Below are positions 36,703 through 48,500 of a DNA stretch of 64,000 nucleotides, piece after piece. The notes beneath the pieces are model-generated. The model was not told where the DNA came from. It was given only the letters and a program-made list of their open reading frames with translations, and did not search any database. Where the stretch lies: positions 681,501-745,500 of the forward strand of contig CALYLW010000139.1 of the NCBI GenBank assembly GCA_944989445.1, given 5' to 3'. Source of the DNA: Ampullaceana balthica (taxonomy: Eukaryota; Mollusca; Gastropoda; Lymnaeidae). The translations under genes and the position numbers were made by a program. Every line of letters begins with the position of its first letter. The first letter of the stretch is position 1.

Positions 36703-38860
36703 GGCCGGTGCGTCAAATACTTCGACGCAGATGAAGACAGTCCAGCCAACAAACCGTATGGCGTGGTTTTTTGGGGTGGGTGTCAGGAATGTCACCCTTT
36801 TAGGTTATAGCTTTCAGTACAATTAACATATATATATTATGGTCGCAGAAACTGATACGACCAGTGTTCAGTGTATACAAAATATTTCTAAAGAAAAATG
36901 TTTACGACAGGTCTTAATCTACCACCAGTGGTGCAACATCCTTTATTGGTCATACAACTGCCTTGATAGAGCCATGTGAAAGAAATGACGTCACAAATCC
37001 TGTAAAGCTCGCAGCTATGATATTTTATATTTTCATTGGTTTAAATTAAAACTTGTTCAACGGTGCTTTTAGAGCGACATATTTTAGGCTTGCGTGAATT
37101 TTGTTTTCTATTTAAGAAATTAAATTATTAATCCCATTTTGCAAACATTGATAAATTTAATATTCAATAAAACATAATATTTTTACAATGTTTTTGTATA
37201 CGGGAAATAGTAAAATTAAGAAGTCCTAGGAAAATAACGTATATTTTTATAATGTACTAGCTGGATACCCGTGCTAAGTACCTCGACCACGTCTTTAAAA
37301 AAAATGTAATTATAGGTTTTGAAATAATGATCGTTGAGAAATTCTGGTTAGAGATCAGATTCTAATTAACCCGAAATGAACATATTGAACACGAATCCTG
37401 CTGATAACTTCAAAACATCAATTAATAGGCTACAACAGATGATTATTTTTCATTATAACCATCTTGATAAAATTAAGAAAGATACTTATTGAAATCTTTT
37501 ATAGCCTAACAATGCATCACTGTCATATCTGATATCAACGTGACACTCAGTAAACGATTAAGAACCTTATATGTCAAGAGAAAGGGTGGATGAGAGGAAA
37601 AGTTGAGGACTGGCCAGTGGAGTTAATTTCATAGTAAATTGCTTTTAATTTTAAAAACATTGTTTTCGGGAGCATATTAAATTTTCAATTTTTTAAAATT
37701 AAAAACTAACAATAAACCACACGCTTTTGTGCTCATGAGACATAAGAATGAAAGGATTTGTTCATACCATCCGGGATAGTTGAAATTTAATTTTTAAAAA
37801 AACAAAACAACTTATAATGAAAGCGTGGGACGCTCATGACATTTTTTATAATAATATCTATTCAAGGACCTATACCACCCCATGCTCATTTCAACATAAA
37901 TTTAATGATCACATTACCATTGCCATCAGGAATTATCCACGATAGAAAAATTATAATTATGTAATAGTATACGTATACTATTTAAAAGTTCGTTGTTTAG
38001 GTAATGCTATTATATAGAGTATAGAAGGGTGAATAATAGGCTACACTCATTTTTATCTTGATCATGACGCCCCACTCTTATTTTAAAGTGTTTTTTTTAA
38101 AATTCAATTACTCCCGGTAGCATGGTTTATTTCTAATGAGAACAAATACGCACGTTTTATGGGCAAATTAAATAAAAGCTTGTAATACAAATAATTTAAA
38201 TTTCCTATAAATACAATAAAAAGTGCCTAGACTAACTAGAGATGAAAACCAAATGTAGCCAAATAGTTAAATAAGCTGTTTTCATTGATTAAAAATAAAT
38301 ACTTTCTGCACACGCGTTCTTGTCGTAGTTCGTTTTAATTTTAAAAGTCAGGAGTGAACTAAAGATTAAAAATTATGCATAAGACAAAAATGTGTTTTAA
38401 ATTTAAAATAATTCTCAAGCAGCCAGGTGGTTGTTTGATTCCATTTTGGTTCCTTCATTTGCCTAATGTGAAGTTCTTTTTAAATGCCTTTATGTCGATA
38501 CGTTTTAAGACATTTTACATGATTTTGACATTTTTAGCTTGATTTTAAATATATTATGTTTTGTTTTGTTTACCCAGGGAATAAATACCTGTAAAAAGTA
38601 TAACGTTTTTTTAAAGAGCAAACTTTATCTGGAATTTGGAATTTTATTACCCTTCTTTATTGAAAAGTTAACAATTTTACTTTTGTCACCATTCAAAACT
38701 CAAATATAAACATTAGAACATAAAAGAATGCTTGCTACTTGATAATAAGTTCAATTGTTATTTAATAAGTATGAACAAAATAAAATTATCCAGCCGTATT
38801 TTCTTTAAATTTAGGTGACACTCATTTATAAATGAAAATACATGTATTCTTTTATGTTGT
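36703..38860. other. Upstream region of ETF1 and AT-rich intergenic DNA
   Basis: The first 150 bases should hold the ETF1 5' UTR and promoter. No TATA box is clear. At 37258 CTAGCTGGATACCCGTGC resembles the Helitron end at 9813 (CTAGCAAAATCCCCGCGC) and may be the 3' end of another minus-strand Helitron, but its 5' end was not found. The rest holds nothing recognisable. Confidence 0.4.
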
Positions 38861-38864
38861 TAGT

Positions 38865-38865
<1 letters not shown>

Positions 38866-38914
<49 letters not shown>

Positions 38915-38962
38915 CATGTATATATATGTATATATATATATACACACACACACACACATATA
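38866..38962. repeat. (TA)n and (CA)n microsatellite
   Basis: About 45 bases of TA repeat, a short mixed ATGTATAT stretch and an ACACAC run. Open frames coding for IYIYIY here are artefacts. Confidence 0.95.
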
Positions 38963-39104
38963 CAGTGCTCTTTTTTTAAAGGTACCGGGACGCAACCTGA
39001 AAAAGCAGTAAGACCAAACATTCCAGGTGGTAATAAAAAAAGTATGTGGGGAAAAAAAGTGCCTGAACGCCATTCCGGTGCGTTCCGCCAGAAAAAAAGC
39101 ACTG
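38963..39104. mobile_element. MITE with CAGTGCTCTTTTTTT / AAAAAAAGCACTG ends
   Basis: Inverted ends lie 142 bp apart, flanked by TATA-rich microsatellite, so the target duplication (TA or 8 bp) cannot be resolved. The CAGTG ends fit hAT. The interior has GGAACGCACCGG-like wording on the minus strand. Confidence 0.65.
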
Positions 39105-39772
39105 TATATATAATTCCCCAAAACTCCGCCGACTGCATTATGTTTTTTAAAAATACCTCCATCAATTTTTTGCGCGTAATATTTTATTTTATTTACATAT
39201 ATTTAAAATATAGGCGCAATTATTATATGAAGCAAAATAATTGCCGCACTGTAGTGTTAGCCGACCGCATCCTTGACTTATGTTCTTACTCTGCTTCAGA
39301 AGATGAAACCAGAAAAGATGAGAACTTTTTAAAAATTCATTATAACAATATTTGATAAATTTATTTCTTCTGTGGCGTCGATACTAATGAGGAAACTTTC
39401 TTCACCGTGACAGAGATAAGTTTCTCTGATCTTCGAATTGTTTATTGTCTCTACTGTGACGAATTGGGTATTGCTTTACAAACACCTACTCCATCTTTAC
39501 ATAAGTTAATTTGCTTGCAATGGAGCATTACATTTCATTTTCATTTTTATCCAACAAGCCTTTTATGCACGCGAATCAAAACATTCAACTCTTGTCAGTT
39601 GAGGACATTTTACAATGCAGTTTTAACACCTTTACGAATGGATTGCAATAATTTATGCACAATTTTGTAATCAGAACTTTTAAAAAGAAAACACTTTAAA
39701 AAAAGTTTTCAAAGGTACACTAAAGAAAAAGTAAACAAATGGATTTAAATTCAAAACTAAAATGCACTAGGG

Positions 39773-39959
39773 CAGCGGTTCCCAACCTGTTGGGGGTGGG
39801 GGGGTAGCGACGGGTTTTCTTAGGGTCGCCAACAGTCGACTAAAAATATTCACTGTATGCAAATTTGCTCTATTTTGTAAAAACTTTATTGAAAATGATT
39901 TATTTAAATTTCATGGGGTCGCGGGTCACATGGCTTTTATAAAATGTTGGGAACCACTG
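39773..39959. mobile_element. hAT-type MITE, 187 bp
   Basis: Ends CAGCGGTTCCCAACCTGTTG and ATGTTGGGAACCACTG. The flanks CACTAGGG (39765-39772) and CACCAGGA (39960-39967) are an 8-bp duplication with two changes, so it is older than the copy at 33803. No ORF. Confidence 0.85.
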
Positions 39960-40436
39960 CACCAGGACATGTGTATTTTAAAAAATGTATTCACACTCAT
40001 GTATTTCTATCAAATTTAAATTACTATAAAATTAATTTAGAATTTTTGGCACGACTGGACTTTTTCAATAGGATTTAAGTATTTTAAGTTAGACATAAAC
40101 TGGTGTAAAGAATTCCTTGGAATACTGACGTTGTTCGAAATTTTCCTTTTTATGCGGTCCATTTAATCCGCTTACCTCAATGCAATCAGTATTCACGCCC
40201 CTCCATGGCCAAGTGTGTGCCATGAGTTTCTCTCAACTTTAGATATATTACATTTATATAAGTATAAACACACACACACACAAAACACACAACACATATT
40301 TTACGAAGGGAGCGAAATTGTTCAAGTGCTCCCTTAACCACACGATTTTAAAACAAATTATCTACAGAGTGTACTAGATATACTATAAACAATTGTAATG
40401 TTGTTATGTTTACATTAAACATATTATTTTTATTAT

Positions 40437-42056
40437 GGGGCCGTCCATAAATGACGTCACGCGAATTTGGCCAATTTTTTACCCCCTCCCCCCCCCTCGT
40501 CACGCGTCGTCACAAAAAGTCAGACACCCCCCCCCTCTAAAAATACGTCACAAAGCTTTGACCTCCCCCCCCCCAAAAAAATCACTTTTATTGTCATTTA
40601 AATATTTATTTAGTGAAGGTCTACATTGTAATATCGTAACTAAAGTGAAGCTTACGTTTAACCGGCCTTCAGAAAACGAACTGTGTTAACATCCTTAGAT
40701 TATATTTTATTTTAATGTACACAAATTAAACATTGACTATTAATCATCACGGTTAACGTCTTTGTTTAGAAAAAAATATATTTAAAAAGAATATTTTAAA
40801 TATACATTTTTAAAAATCCCTCAATTGACTGACGGGCATCCTGTAAGAAAGAGGTCGGCGAACAGGGGTAAATTACCTCATCTGGGGCCAAAATGGAATT
40901 CTTGGGGGTAATGCAGACTCATTTGGGACATATAACTTCCACTACTATCCACTAGATTTATTAAAATACGTCATTTGTACGTGTACGCTTGGAACATATG
41001 CCGATTATTGAACCGGTTACCTCCAGAAAATGCATTTTTTTAAAATTTGTCAACTATGTAGATTTCTTACCTACGTACTACACGAAAACACCTAAATCCA
41101 CCCTACTTTCATTTATATTGACTCGAGTGACAATAATCTTAATCCACATGACTTGACTGTATCAAGTATCCTTTCTGTGATATTTAAAATTAATGCCTTA
41201 AAAACTGAGCTAAGAAGAAAAGTTATTTTGTGCTCCTCTTGAATTGCGATGTCAAGAATTTGATGCATTCATAAAGTTCATGAATACTTGACTAATTTTA
41301 AATTGGCTCATTTATCATTATATCTAGAATGGCCAGGGGCGTTTTACCAAAAACCAATGGAACAATTATATCAAACTTAAAACGTTTATAATTCTATCAA
41401 ACATATCCCCCCCCCCTTTTTATAAAGGAAAAGGATATGCCGTGTCGTTTTGACTTAAAATATCTACACATAATCCTATTCAGATCATTTTTAGACACTT
41501 GTCATGCTTGTAAAACTCACCAATTGCATTTTCGGGGGGCGGGGGGCTAACGACGCTCCCCCTAATCCCCGAGTCATGTGAGCAGGACCTAGAGTCTGGG
41601 GGTTGGGGGGGGGGTAACGCACACATAACCTTGTATATTTTGGGGTAACGTGCAAAAAAAGTTCGCCAACTCCTGCCATGAGAGAACCAAAACGGAGCTG
41701 CGGTTACATCACAAATGCTTTGATGTCAACATCAAACGACTAGGGTAACAATTTCATACGTTGTCTTGTGGGTTCTCAAACTTAAGGATTATAATTAGAT
41801 TTAATTTTCGTGTCTTCATAGCTTACACCAACCAGCGTCTGATGGCCTACCGACCGGCACATTGAGAAGCACTGATTAAAAAAAAAGTCATTAAATAAAT
41901 TGTAAGCGACTAAATATTTCAGTGGAAGTTTTATTTAAAGTTACCCTTTTGATGTGACGTCACATTTCTTCACCCCTACCCCCTCGTCACGCATCGTCAC
42001 AAAAGTGTGACCCCCTCCCCCACCCTAGGTGCGTGACGTCATTTATGGACGGCCCC
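40437..42056. mobile_element. 1.6-kb non-autonomous element, GGGGCCGTCC ends, TAT target duplication
   Basis: The ends are GGGGCCGTCCATAAATGACG and its inverse, with TAT at 40434-40436 and 42057-42059. The interior matches 4248-6129 along its length (for example TTGTAATATCGTAAC, GACGGGCATCC, GACCGGCACATTGAGAAGCA) but lacks the hAT MITE found there. No protein-coding frame of note. It lies about 460 bases upstream of PSTK and may affect the promoter. Confidence 0.85.
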
Positions 42057-42517
42057 TATGGCAATATTACGGTATGCTCCTTGCATATGTTAGTTTATTT
42101 AAATTAATAATAATGGAGCGTTTTAGCTGTATCATTTATTATTGAGACTAGACAAAAAATTACAAGATCGAAACAATAATATTTTTATATAGCGTTAACT
42201 TGTTATCTCCAATCTTCACGGTTTTGTCTTTCACGATTCCATCACGATATCGAAGCCCATGCTCTTTCTGAGAACTTCTAGCTACAGCCACCCCCATTAA
42301 CATTTTAAGAATACGGATTTTCCAAAACATTAACTGCGTACCTATTCTAAAATGGCAGCTTACATCTAAAATAAGTTTAACTTCAAAGTAATCAAAGCAA
42401 TGAATAAGTCATAATGTAGCTATTTTTAAATAAAGATTATTGGTCTCAGTGTATTCACCGGGATTAATATTTTAAAATTAGGGGAAAAACAACAGATTTT
42501 TAAGTAGTATAAACAAA

Positions 42518-45500
42518 ATGTCGAAGAATTCAAAACTTAAGCTAAATGTCTGTATTTGTTTACTGTGTGGACTTCCTGCTGCAGGAAAAACAACACTACT
42601 TTACTCTTTGTTAAAATTAAATCAACCTAAATGTTGCAAAAAGAAAAGTGTCACGAAAACTGTAGATGATTTTTCTATTTACTTACCAGAGACTGATACA
42701 AATAAACAAGAATTGAAATCAAAACGCTTATTTGTTGGAATTGAATATGACTCCCTATTACCTCCTTCACATTGCAATCCACAGCAAAAGGCCACTCTTG
42801 ATTTTTTTGAAAGTAATTTAGAAGTAGGTAAATCTGGATTTAACTTTAAGAGATAAGTTGAAAATGAACATTTAATTATGTAAATATATTTTAAATCAGG
42901 CAACATGGACATGGACAACTTCTTGGTAATCCCTTATTTCAGCGCATTTTATATTTCAAGTCATCAAAAAACATTTTTTCAAACTTACTTCATTAATTAT
43001 TATTATGAAATATATTTTAAAATTAAAACATTATTTTCTTGTTGAAATAAAATTACTATTTTACAATTTGTACGAAATAAAAATGTGTATATTTTCACTA
43101 TCTTCTGTGACTAACGGAGCCATTGTTGTTGTTGGAAGTCTGCTTTTAAAAACCTTTTTATAAGTTACAAACCCCTTTAAACTCAACAAAACACACGGAA
43201 AAACTAATTGTAAAGCATTAAATAATTTTTTAATTTCTAATATAAGTGTTTAAATTACTAATTAGTAAAAGTAAGTTATTTTATTTATTTTGTTCTAAAA
43301 ATGTAAAATGCGCTGAAATAAGAGATTACCCAACTTCTTTAAATATTTGCTCAGGACTCAGGGACTTAAAAATTAAAAAAAAGTCTTTAACTTTAAATTG
43401 ACTATTGACCTATTCAAATTTATCACGATTTTTTGGGTTTTCATGGAGATGGAGATAGAGTTTTTTTTTAAAAAGCTTATAGTTATAGTAATAATAATTT
43501 ATATAAATTTACATAATTCTTACTTTTTTCATTAAATATCCCACTGTGATATTATTATAGTAATTAGCACTATAAATGATTATCAGTCTAGTCTCTAATT
43601 ACTAATAACAATTATTTTTATAACCGAAGGTTTATATTTATTGTACAATTTAAAGATTGAATTATAAAACTTATGACATACTGCACAAGGTCTGAAAGTC
43701 CAAATTATCATATGGATAAGGCAATAATTGCAACAAAGAGTATCCCCACTGAACTTTCATTGCATCTAGGATGCTTGGCTTTGACAACACAAGACTACAG
43801 TGGTACCTTGAGATACGAGTGCCGTGACATACAAGTTATTTGAGATACGAGCTTTCGAGCCAGCGAAGTTTTGTTTTGAAATGCGAGCCAAATTTGAGAT
43901 ACGAGCACTCTCAGGAACTGATGATCGATGAATTACAGGAGTTACAGTCGCAGCAGCATTCGGAGGTTCTGCAAGAAATTGGTTTTAAGGAAGAGCCATA
44001 GGTGGAGGAGGTTATCTCTACAAGTGTGATAAAAGCGATCTTGGGAATGTGGGAGAGAGTTTCACAGTTCGTGGAAAAGAAACATCCCGAAAAAGTTGCA
44101 ACTGGTGATGCATTGGAGCTATTTAACCCTAGAACTGTCCTAACGGCCGATGGTCGGCCGTTACCCCCCGTTCTGTGGTGTCCGTGCCAATATAAACGGC
44201 CGTTAGTAAAATCGTCATTAAAATTGCGAATGATATTATTTACGTTTAGAAAGGGGAGATCACTATTAAAAATTGAATTTACTTCCTTTTTCCTTATGTG
44301 GTTGTTCTTGCAAGGTGGACTTATCGAGCTCATTTTGTGAATTAAAGCGAGTGAAAATTTTCTGAATTTTTTAGACTGCCAAAATGTCTGATGCTGGAGA
44401 GGGTCTCTCTGGATCGGATAATCAACATAGAATATCTTTATTTGATTCATTTAAATTGGAGGACAATGAAAATGATGATTTTGTGGACATTTCACATCTT
44501 AGTGATGATAGCAATAGCGGTGATAGTTCCAGTGGCAGTGAGGACGAAAGAGAGTCATATAGTGACGAATTAGGCACTGCACCTCTCTGTCCTAGTGGTG
44601 ATACTGATACTTTTTCTGACAAATTCGTTTGGAGGAGGGTGGAGATAGAGCAGAACAGACCCAGACTAGACCCTAATTTCATTGTAAGAAATGCTGGTTG
44701 TTCTCAGAACATTAATTTTGATGTATGTTCAGAGCCTATTAATTTTTTAAACTTATTTTTTGATGATGAACTATGTAACACAGAGGAAGGCATTACTATG
44801 GAATTATGTAAAAAATACCTAGGCCTTCTCCTGAGCATAAGCCTTATAAGCAAAAAGAAAATCAGTGACTACTGGTCAACAACACCAGCTCTTTATACTC
44901 CTTACTTCGGTGAAACTATGACATGTAAATTGTTCACCCTTATACATAGAATGCTGCATGTGAGTGACATTTCAACAGAAAAATAAACAACCCCGTAAAG
45001 ACAAAGTTTTTGACTATAAATCCCTTATATATGAGACATAACTAAAAGTACTGATTATGTTCAAAAGTGACAAACATTTACAGACTGAAACCAAATTATC
45101 TCCCTTGGCTTTAAAACTAGGTCAAAACTCTAGCAGACGACGACTTTTGTTTTTCTAAATAGTGATTTATATAGTATAGATAAACTTAAAAATGCATTAA
45201 TTTAATTACAGTACGTTCGATCGATCTGAAATTTTAATACGATGCATTGTTAGGTGAGACGGGTCCGTGTGCCAAATTTCAGCTCGATGGCTTCACTGGA
45301 AGTGGGTCATTTTCGACTTTTGTTTTTCCGCGGACGAGACGAACGAGGTCGCGGTCGAGGGACGAACCGCGGTCGAGGACGAATGAGACGGCGGTGAAGT
45401 TAATATAAGGGATTTAAAAAAGAGGAGAGGATGGGTTTGACCGATGGAACAAAATCAGACCTGCTCTTGACAAAATTAACGAAATGTCAAAAACATTTTG

Positions 45501-48500
45501 TGTTCCATCAAGAAATATCTCCATCGACGAGCCCATGATTGGAATGAAAAATCGTGTAGTTTACATCCAGTATATGCAAACAAGAGACACGCAAGGATTG
45601 GGATTAAAAAGTTCCAGCTCTGTGACTCAAATGGATATGTAGTGCATATTGAGTTATATGCTGGGAAGGTCTTTGACGTACAGCATGAGGAGGGACAGGC
45701 CTTTGCTGTTGTCAAACGGCTAATGGAGGTGTCCATATAAAGGATACCATCTATTTACTGACAATTTCTACACGAAGCCTGCGCTAGCAGAATTTCTTTT
45801 AAATAAAAAGACATTACTGACAGGCACTGTCAGGGCCAACTCCAGAGGCCTACCTGAAGAAAGGTCCTCAAAGTTAGACATAGGCGAAAGTAAATTCTGG
45901 CGCAAGGGTGAAATGTTGTGCATTGCATTTCGGGAAAAAAAATCACAGACAAAACCAGTCCTTCTCCTCACAACAGCTCACAATGCTGTTATTGAGGAGA
46001 AACTTATAAGGAACAAAACTAAACAGAAGCCATCAGCCATTTTTAATTACAACGTATTCATGGTGGTGTTGACATTAGTGACAAGCAAATTTTTCATTTT
46101 GCCGCTTAAAGGTCAACCAGGTGCTACTGGAAGAAAGTATTTCAAAATCTTCTGGATGGGTCTATTCTTAATTCTTGGATTATATTCAATAAATCTGTGG
46201 TGCCTGACAAAAGGATGAAACGAGACAAATTCATTCTTTCCATTGTGCAGGCTCTTTACAGGCCAATCACTCAGCCGCTGCCTGTTCAACCACCTGGCAT
46301 TCAACGTGCTTTGCCAGTAACAGATGCCCCATTGCATCGGCTCTTTTTATTGGAGGGCAAGAAGAAGGACTGCTTTGTTTGCAGGGAGAGAAGCAAAGAC
46401 AAAAAAGCAGCAGGGGCAGGAAACGGACACGACACTGGCGTCCTGCTTGCAGAGTCGGGTGCCATGAACATTGCAAGCCTCACCTGATTCACGAGACCGA
46501 CCAGGGTCTTAGTCGTAGAAGAAGAAGAAACTAAGACATTTATGTGTGTGATACTCATTTCAGTGTTATTATTATAATAACAATTCATTGAATCAATTCA
46601 AAACAGTAAATTTGTAAAATCAGTTGAATGTACATGTAATATAATTTTCATTTTTTTTGAGTGACAGAAATTTGAAGGTAAAGTAAAAAAAAATTCACCA
46701 AATCTACATTTTTCAAGCAATTTACATATAATTATACATTTTTAAAAAGAGAATTGCTTCTAGTATCTGAAAATCTTCGTTTTATGATAGTTTGAACAAG
46801 TTATAGAGTGTGAGGGTGGTTTGAATGCAGAAGATGAGTAGTAAAATTTTACTCACTCTGTCAAGGTCAGTGTCAACATACATAATATAAATACAAATTT
46901 TTTATACACCATAAGAAACCTTATCGAATGTACTTTCAGAAAATGTATACATGTTAGGGTCTCTGAGTTCACTTAGTATGGGATTTTTGTCATTTTCAAT
47001 AAGCCTATGAAAAATGCTAAAATGGCAGGACGCTACAGAAAATTTGACTGGAGTTCTAGGGTTAATGACACTTGCCTAACTCATTTCCGCAGCATTCTGA
47101 AAGGAAGGAACAAACAATCCTCCTTGGACAGTTTGTTTGTTTTTTTGTTTTTTTTATAAAATCCGGCAAAAAAGGCCTTTCCAGTGAAAAGAAAAGCAGT
47201 GACTAAAATTAAGCATACAGTAGCATTTAAGTTGTGTCTAAGTTACATTTAAGTGACCAAAATACAAATATACATGTACACTTTATAAAACACAGTTGTT
47301 GCTTTACATTCTCTTTTATTATGTTTTTATACCATATTTGTCATTTATAAATACATTTTTCTTATTCAAAACACGTAACACAAACAATTAGGGTAGCAAA
47401 TTTTTGGGCTGGAACGGATTAATGGCATTTCAATTAATTTCAACGGGGAAAATTGTTTTGAGATATGAGCAAATTGACATATGAGCAAGGTTACGGAACA
47501 AATTAAACTCGTATCTCGAGGTATCACTGTATAGCATATAGTGCAGACTTGAGAATCTTCAAGAAACCCAAACCAAACTCTTTTAACATTTTTTGTCAAA
47601 CTTAAAAAATTCTTTTTATTGTAAGCCTTTATTAAGTTTTATCAATATTATAATGATAACTTGGGGCACGGTGGTCTAGCGGCAGCGCACTGGACTGTCA
47701 AACGGAGGCAAAAAGAGAGTCACGGGTTTGAGCCACGGTGCTAGCCACACAATCCCTTGCTCGTTAGTGGTGGCTCAATGAAACTTGTGAACGCTACTTC
47801 ACTTGCCCCATAGGCCGTCATGGTCTAAAAAAAGGGGGTTATTTATTATTATTATTAATGATAAATTATTTTTTCACAGATTAGTGGAGTTTGGAAAGCT
47901 GCCAGATCTGAGTTGATATCATTAGTGAAAGCCTTGATCCAGTCATCAAATATCTCTTTTGGAAAGGAACATTTTTCATTTATAAAATCAGAGGAAATTA
48001 AAGCTGAGACATGGACTAGATTTTCCCCCATTCTTGATTCACTAAGACTATCATGGAGTGTAGATACAAATGAAGTTCTCATTATCATTGATGACAATAT
48101 GTATTTTCGCAGTATGAGATATGAATACTATAAATTAGCCAAAGAATGTAAGATGTTGTGAAAAATCTAATTAATTCATTGAAATAATATAATTTATAAA
48201 TAGAGTAGGGTGTGGTTAGTATATATAAGTGTAGCGATATACAGTGGAAACTTTTACTTTTTTTCCCCATACTCATATAAAAAGCACTTGTTAAATTTAG
48301 CAATACTCAAGGTTTATAAACATAGGAATACCCCTGCACACACTATCTCACTGGCTCAGTTGAGTTGGAGTAAACTTAGTATGATTTTGTTTTGTGTTAT
48401 GTAGCCCTTTTTACGCAGCCCGAATTAGAAAATTCTTATTAAGTTTTAAGGCATCATTTTATTATGGAAGTGCGCCTGTGACAACTTAAACAAAGTGATT

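Larger units (their letters stand above)
44127..47061 (+). mobile_element. piggyBac element inside the Tigger-like element
   Basis: CCCTAGAAC and GTTCTAGGG ends, both flanked by TTAA (44123-44126, 47062-47065), the textbook piggyBac arrangement. Removing it with one TTAA joins codons GAG CTA TTT AA and T GAC ACT, restoring an open reading frame across the site in the older Tigger-like element. It carries the transposase remnant at 44384-46535 and an RTE/SINE-like insertion at 44984-45415. Confidence 0.92.
43798..47529 (+). mobile_element. Tigger/pogo-like DNA transposon, interrupted
   Basis: Inverted ends CAGTGGTACCTTGAGATACG and CGTATCTCGAGGTATCACTG lie between TA dinucleotides (43796-43797, 47530-47531). 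Its coding remnant has MIDELQELQSQQHSEVLQE (about 43920) and GDALELFN just before the piggyBac insertion, then NDTCLTHFRSILKGR and KQSSLDSLF after it (47063-47130), the end of a DDE transposase. A stop at about 43999 and the missing N-terminal DNA-binding and catalytic parts show that it is a dead, deleted copy. About 800 of its 3,700 bases are its own. Confidence 0.82.

Noticed and set aside
38852..39165. Open frames coding for IYIYIY
   Set aside because: They come from the (TA)n and (CA)n microsatellite plus a MITE.
42824..42856. Continuation of PSTK exon 1 to a stop at 42856
   Set aside because: The downstream exons carry the remaining conserved PSTK blocks in frame from the donor at 42823, so this is intron read-through.
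43911..44450. 179-codon open frame on the minus strand
   Set aside because: It runs antisense through the Tigger-like fragment and into the piggyBac; the sense strand gives the transposase wording.
45498..46588. Set of overlapping 70-100 codon frames on both strands
   Set aside because: They are frame fragments or antisense shadows of one decayed piggyBac transposase.
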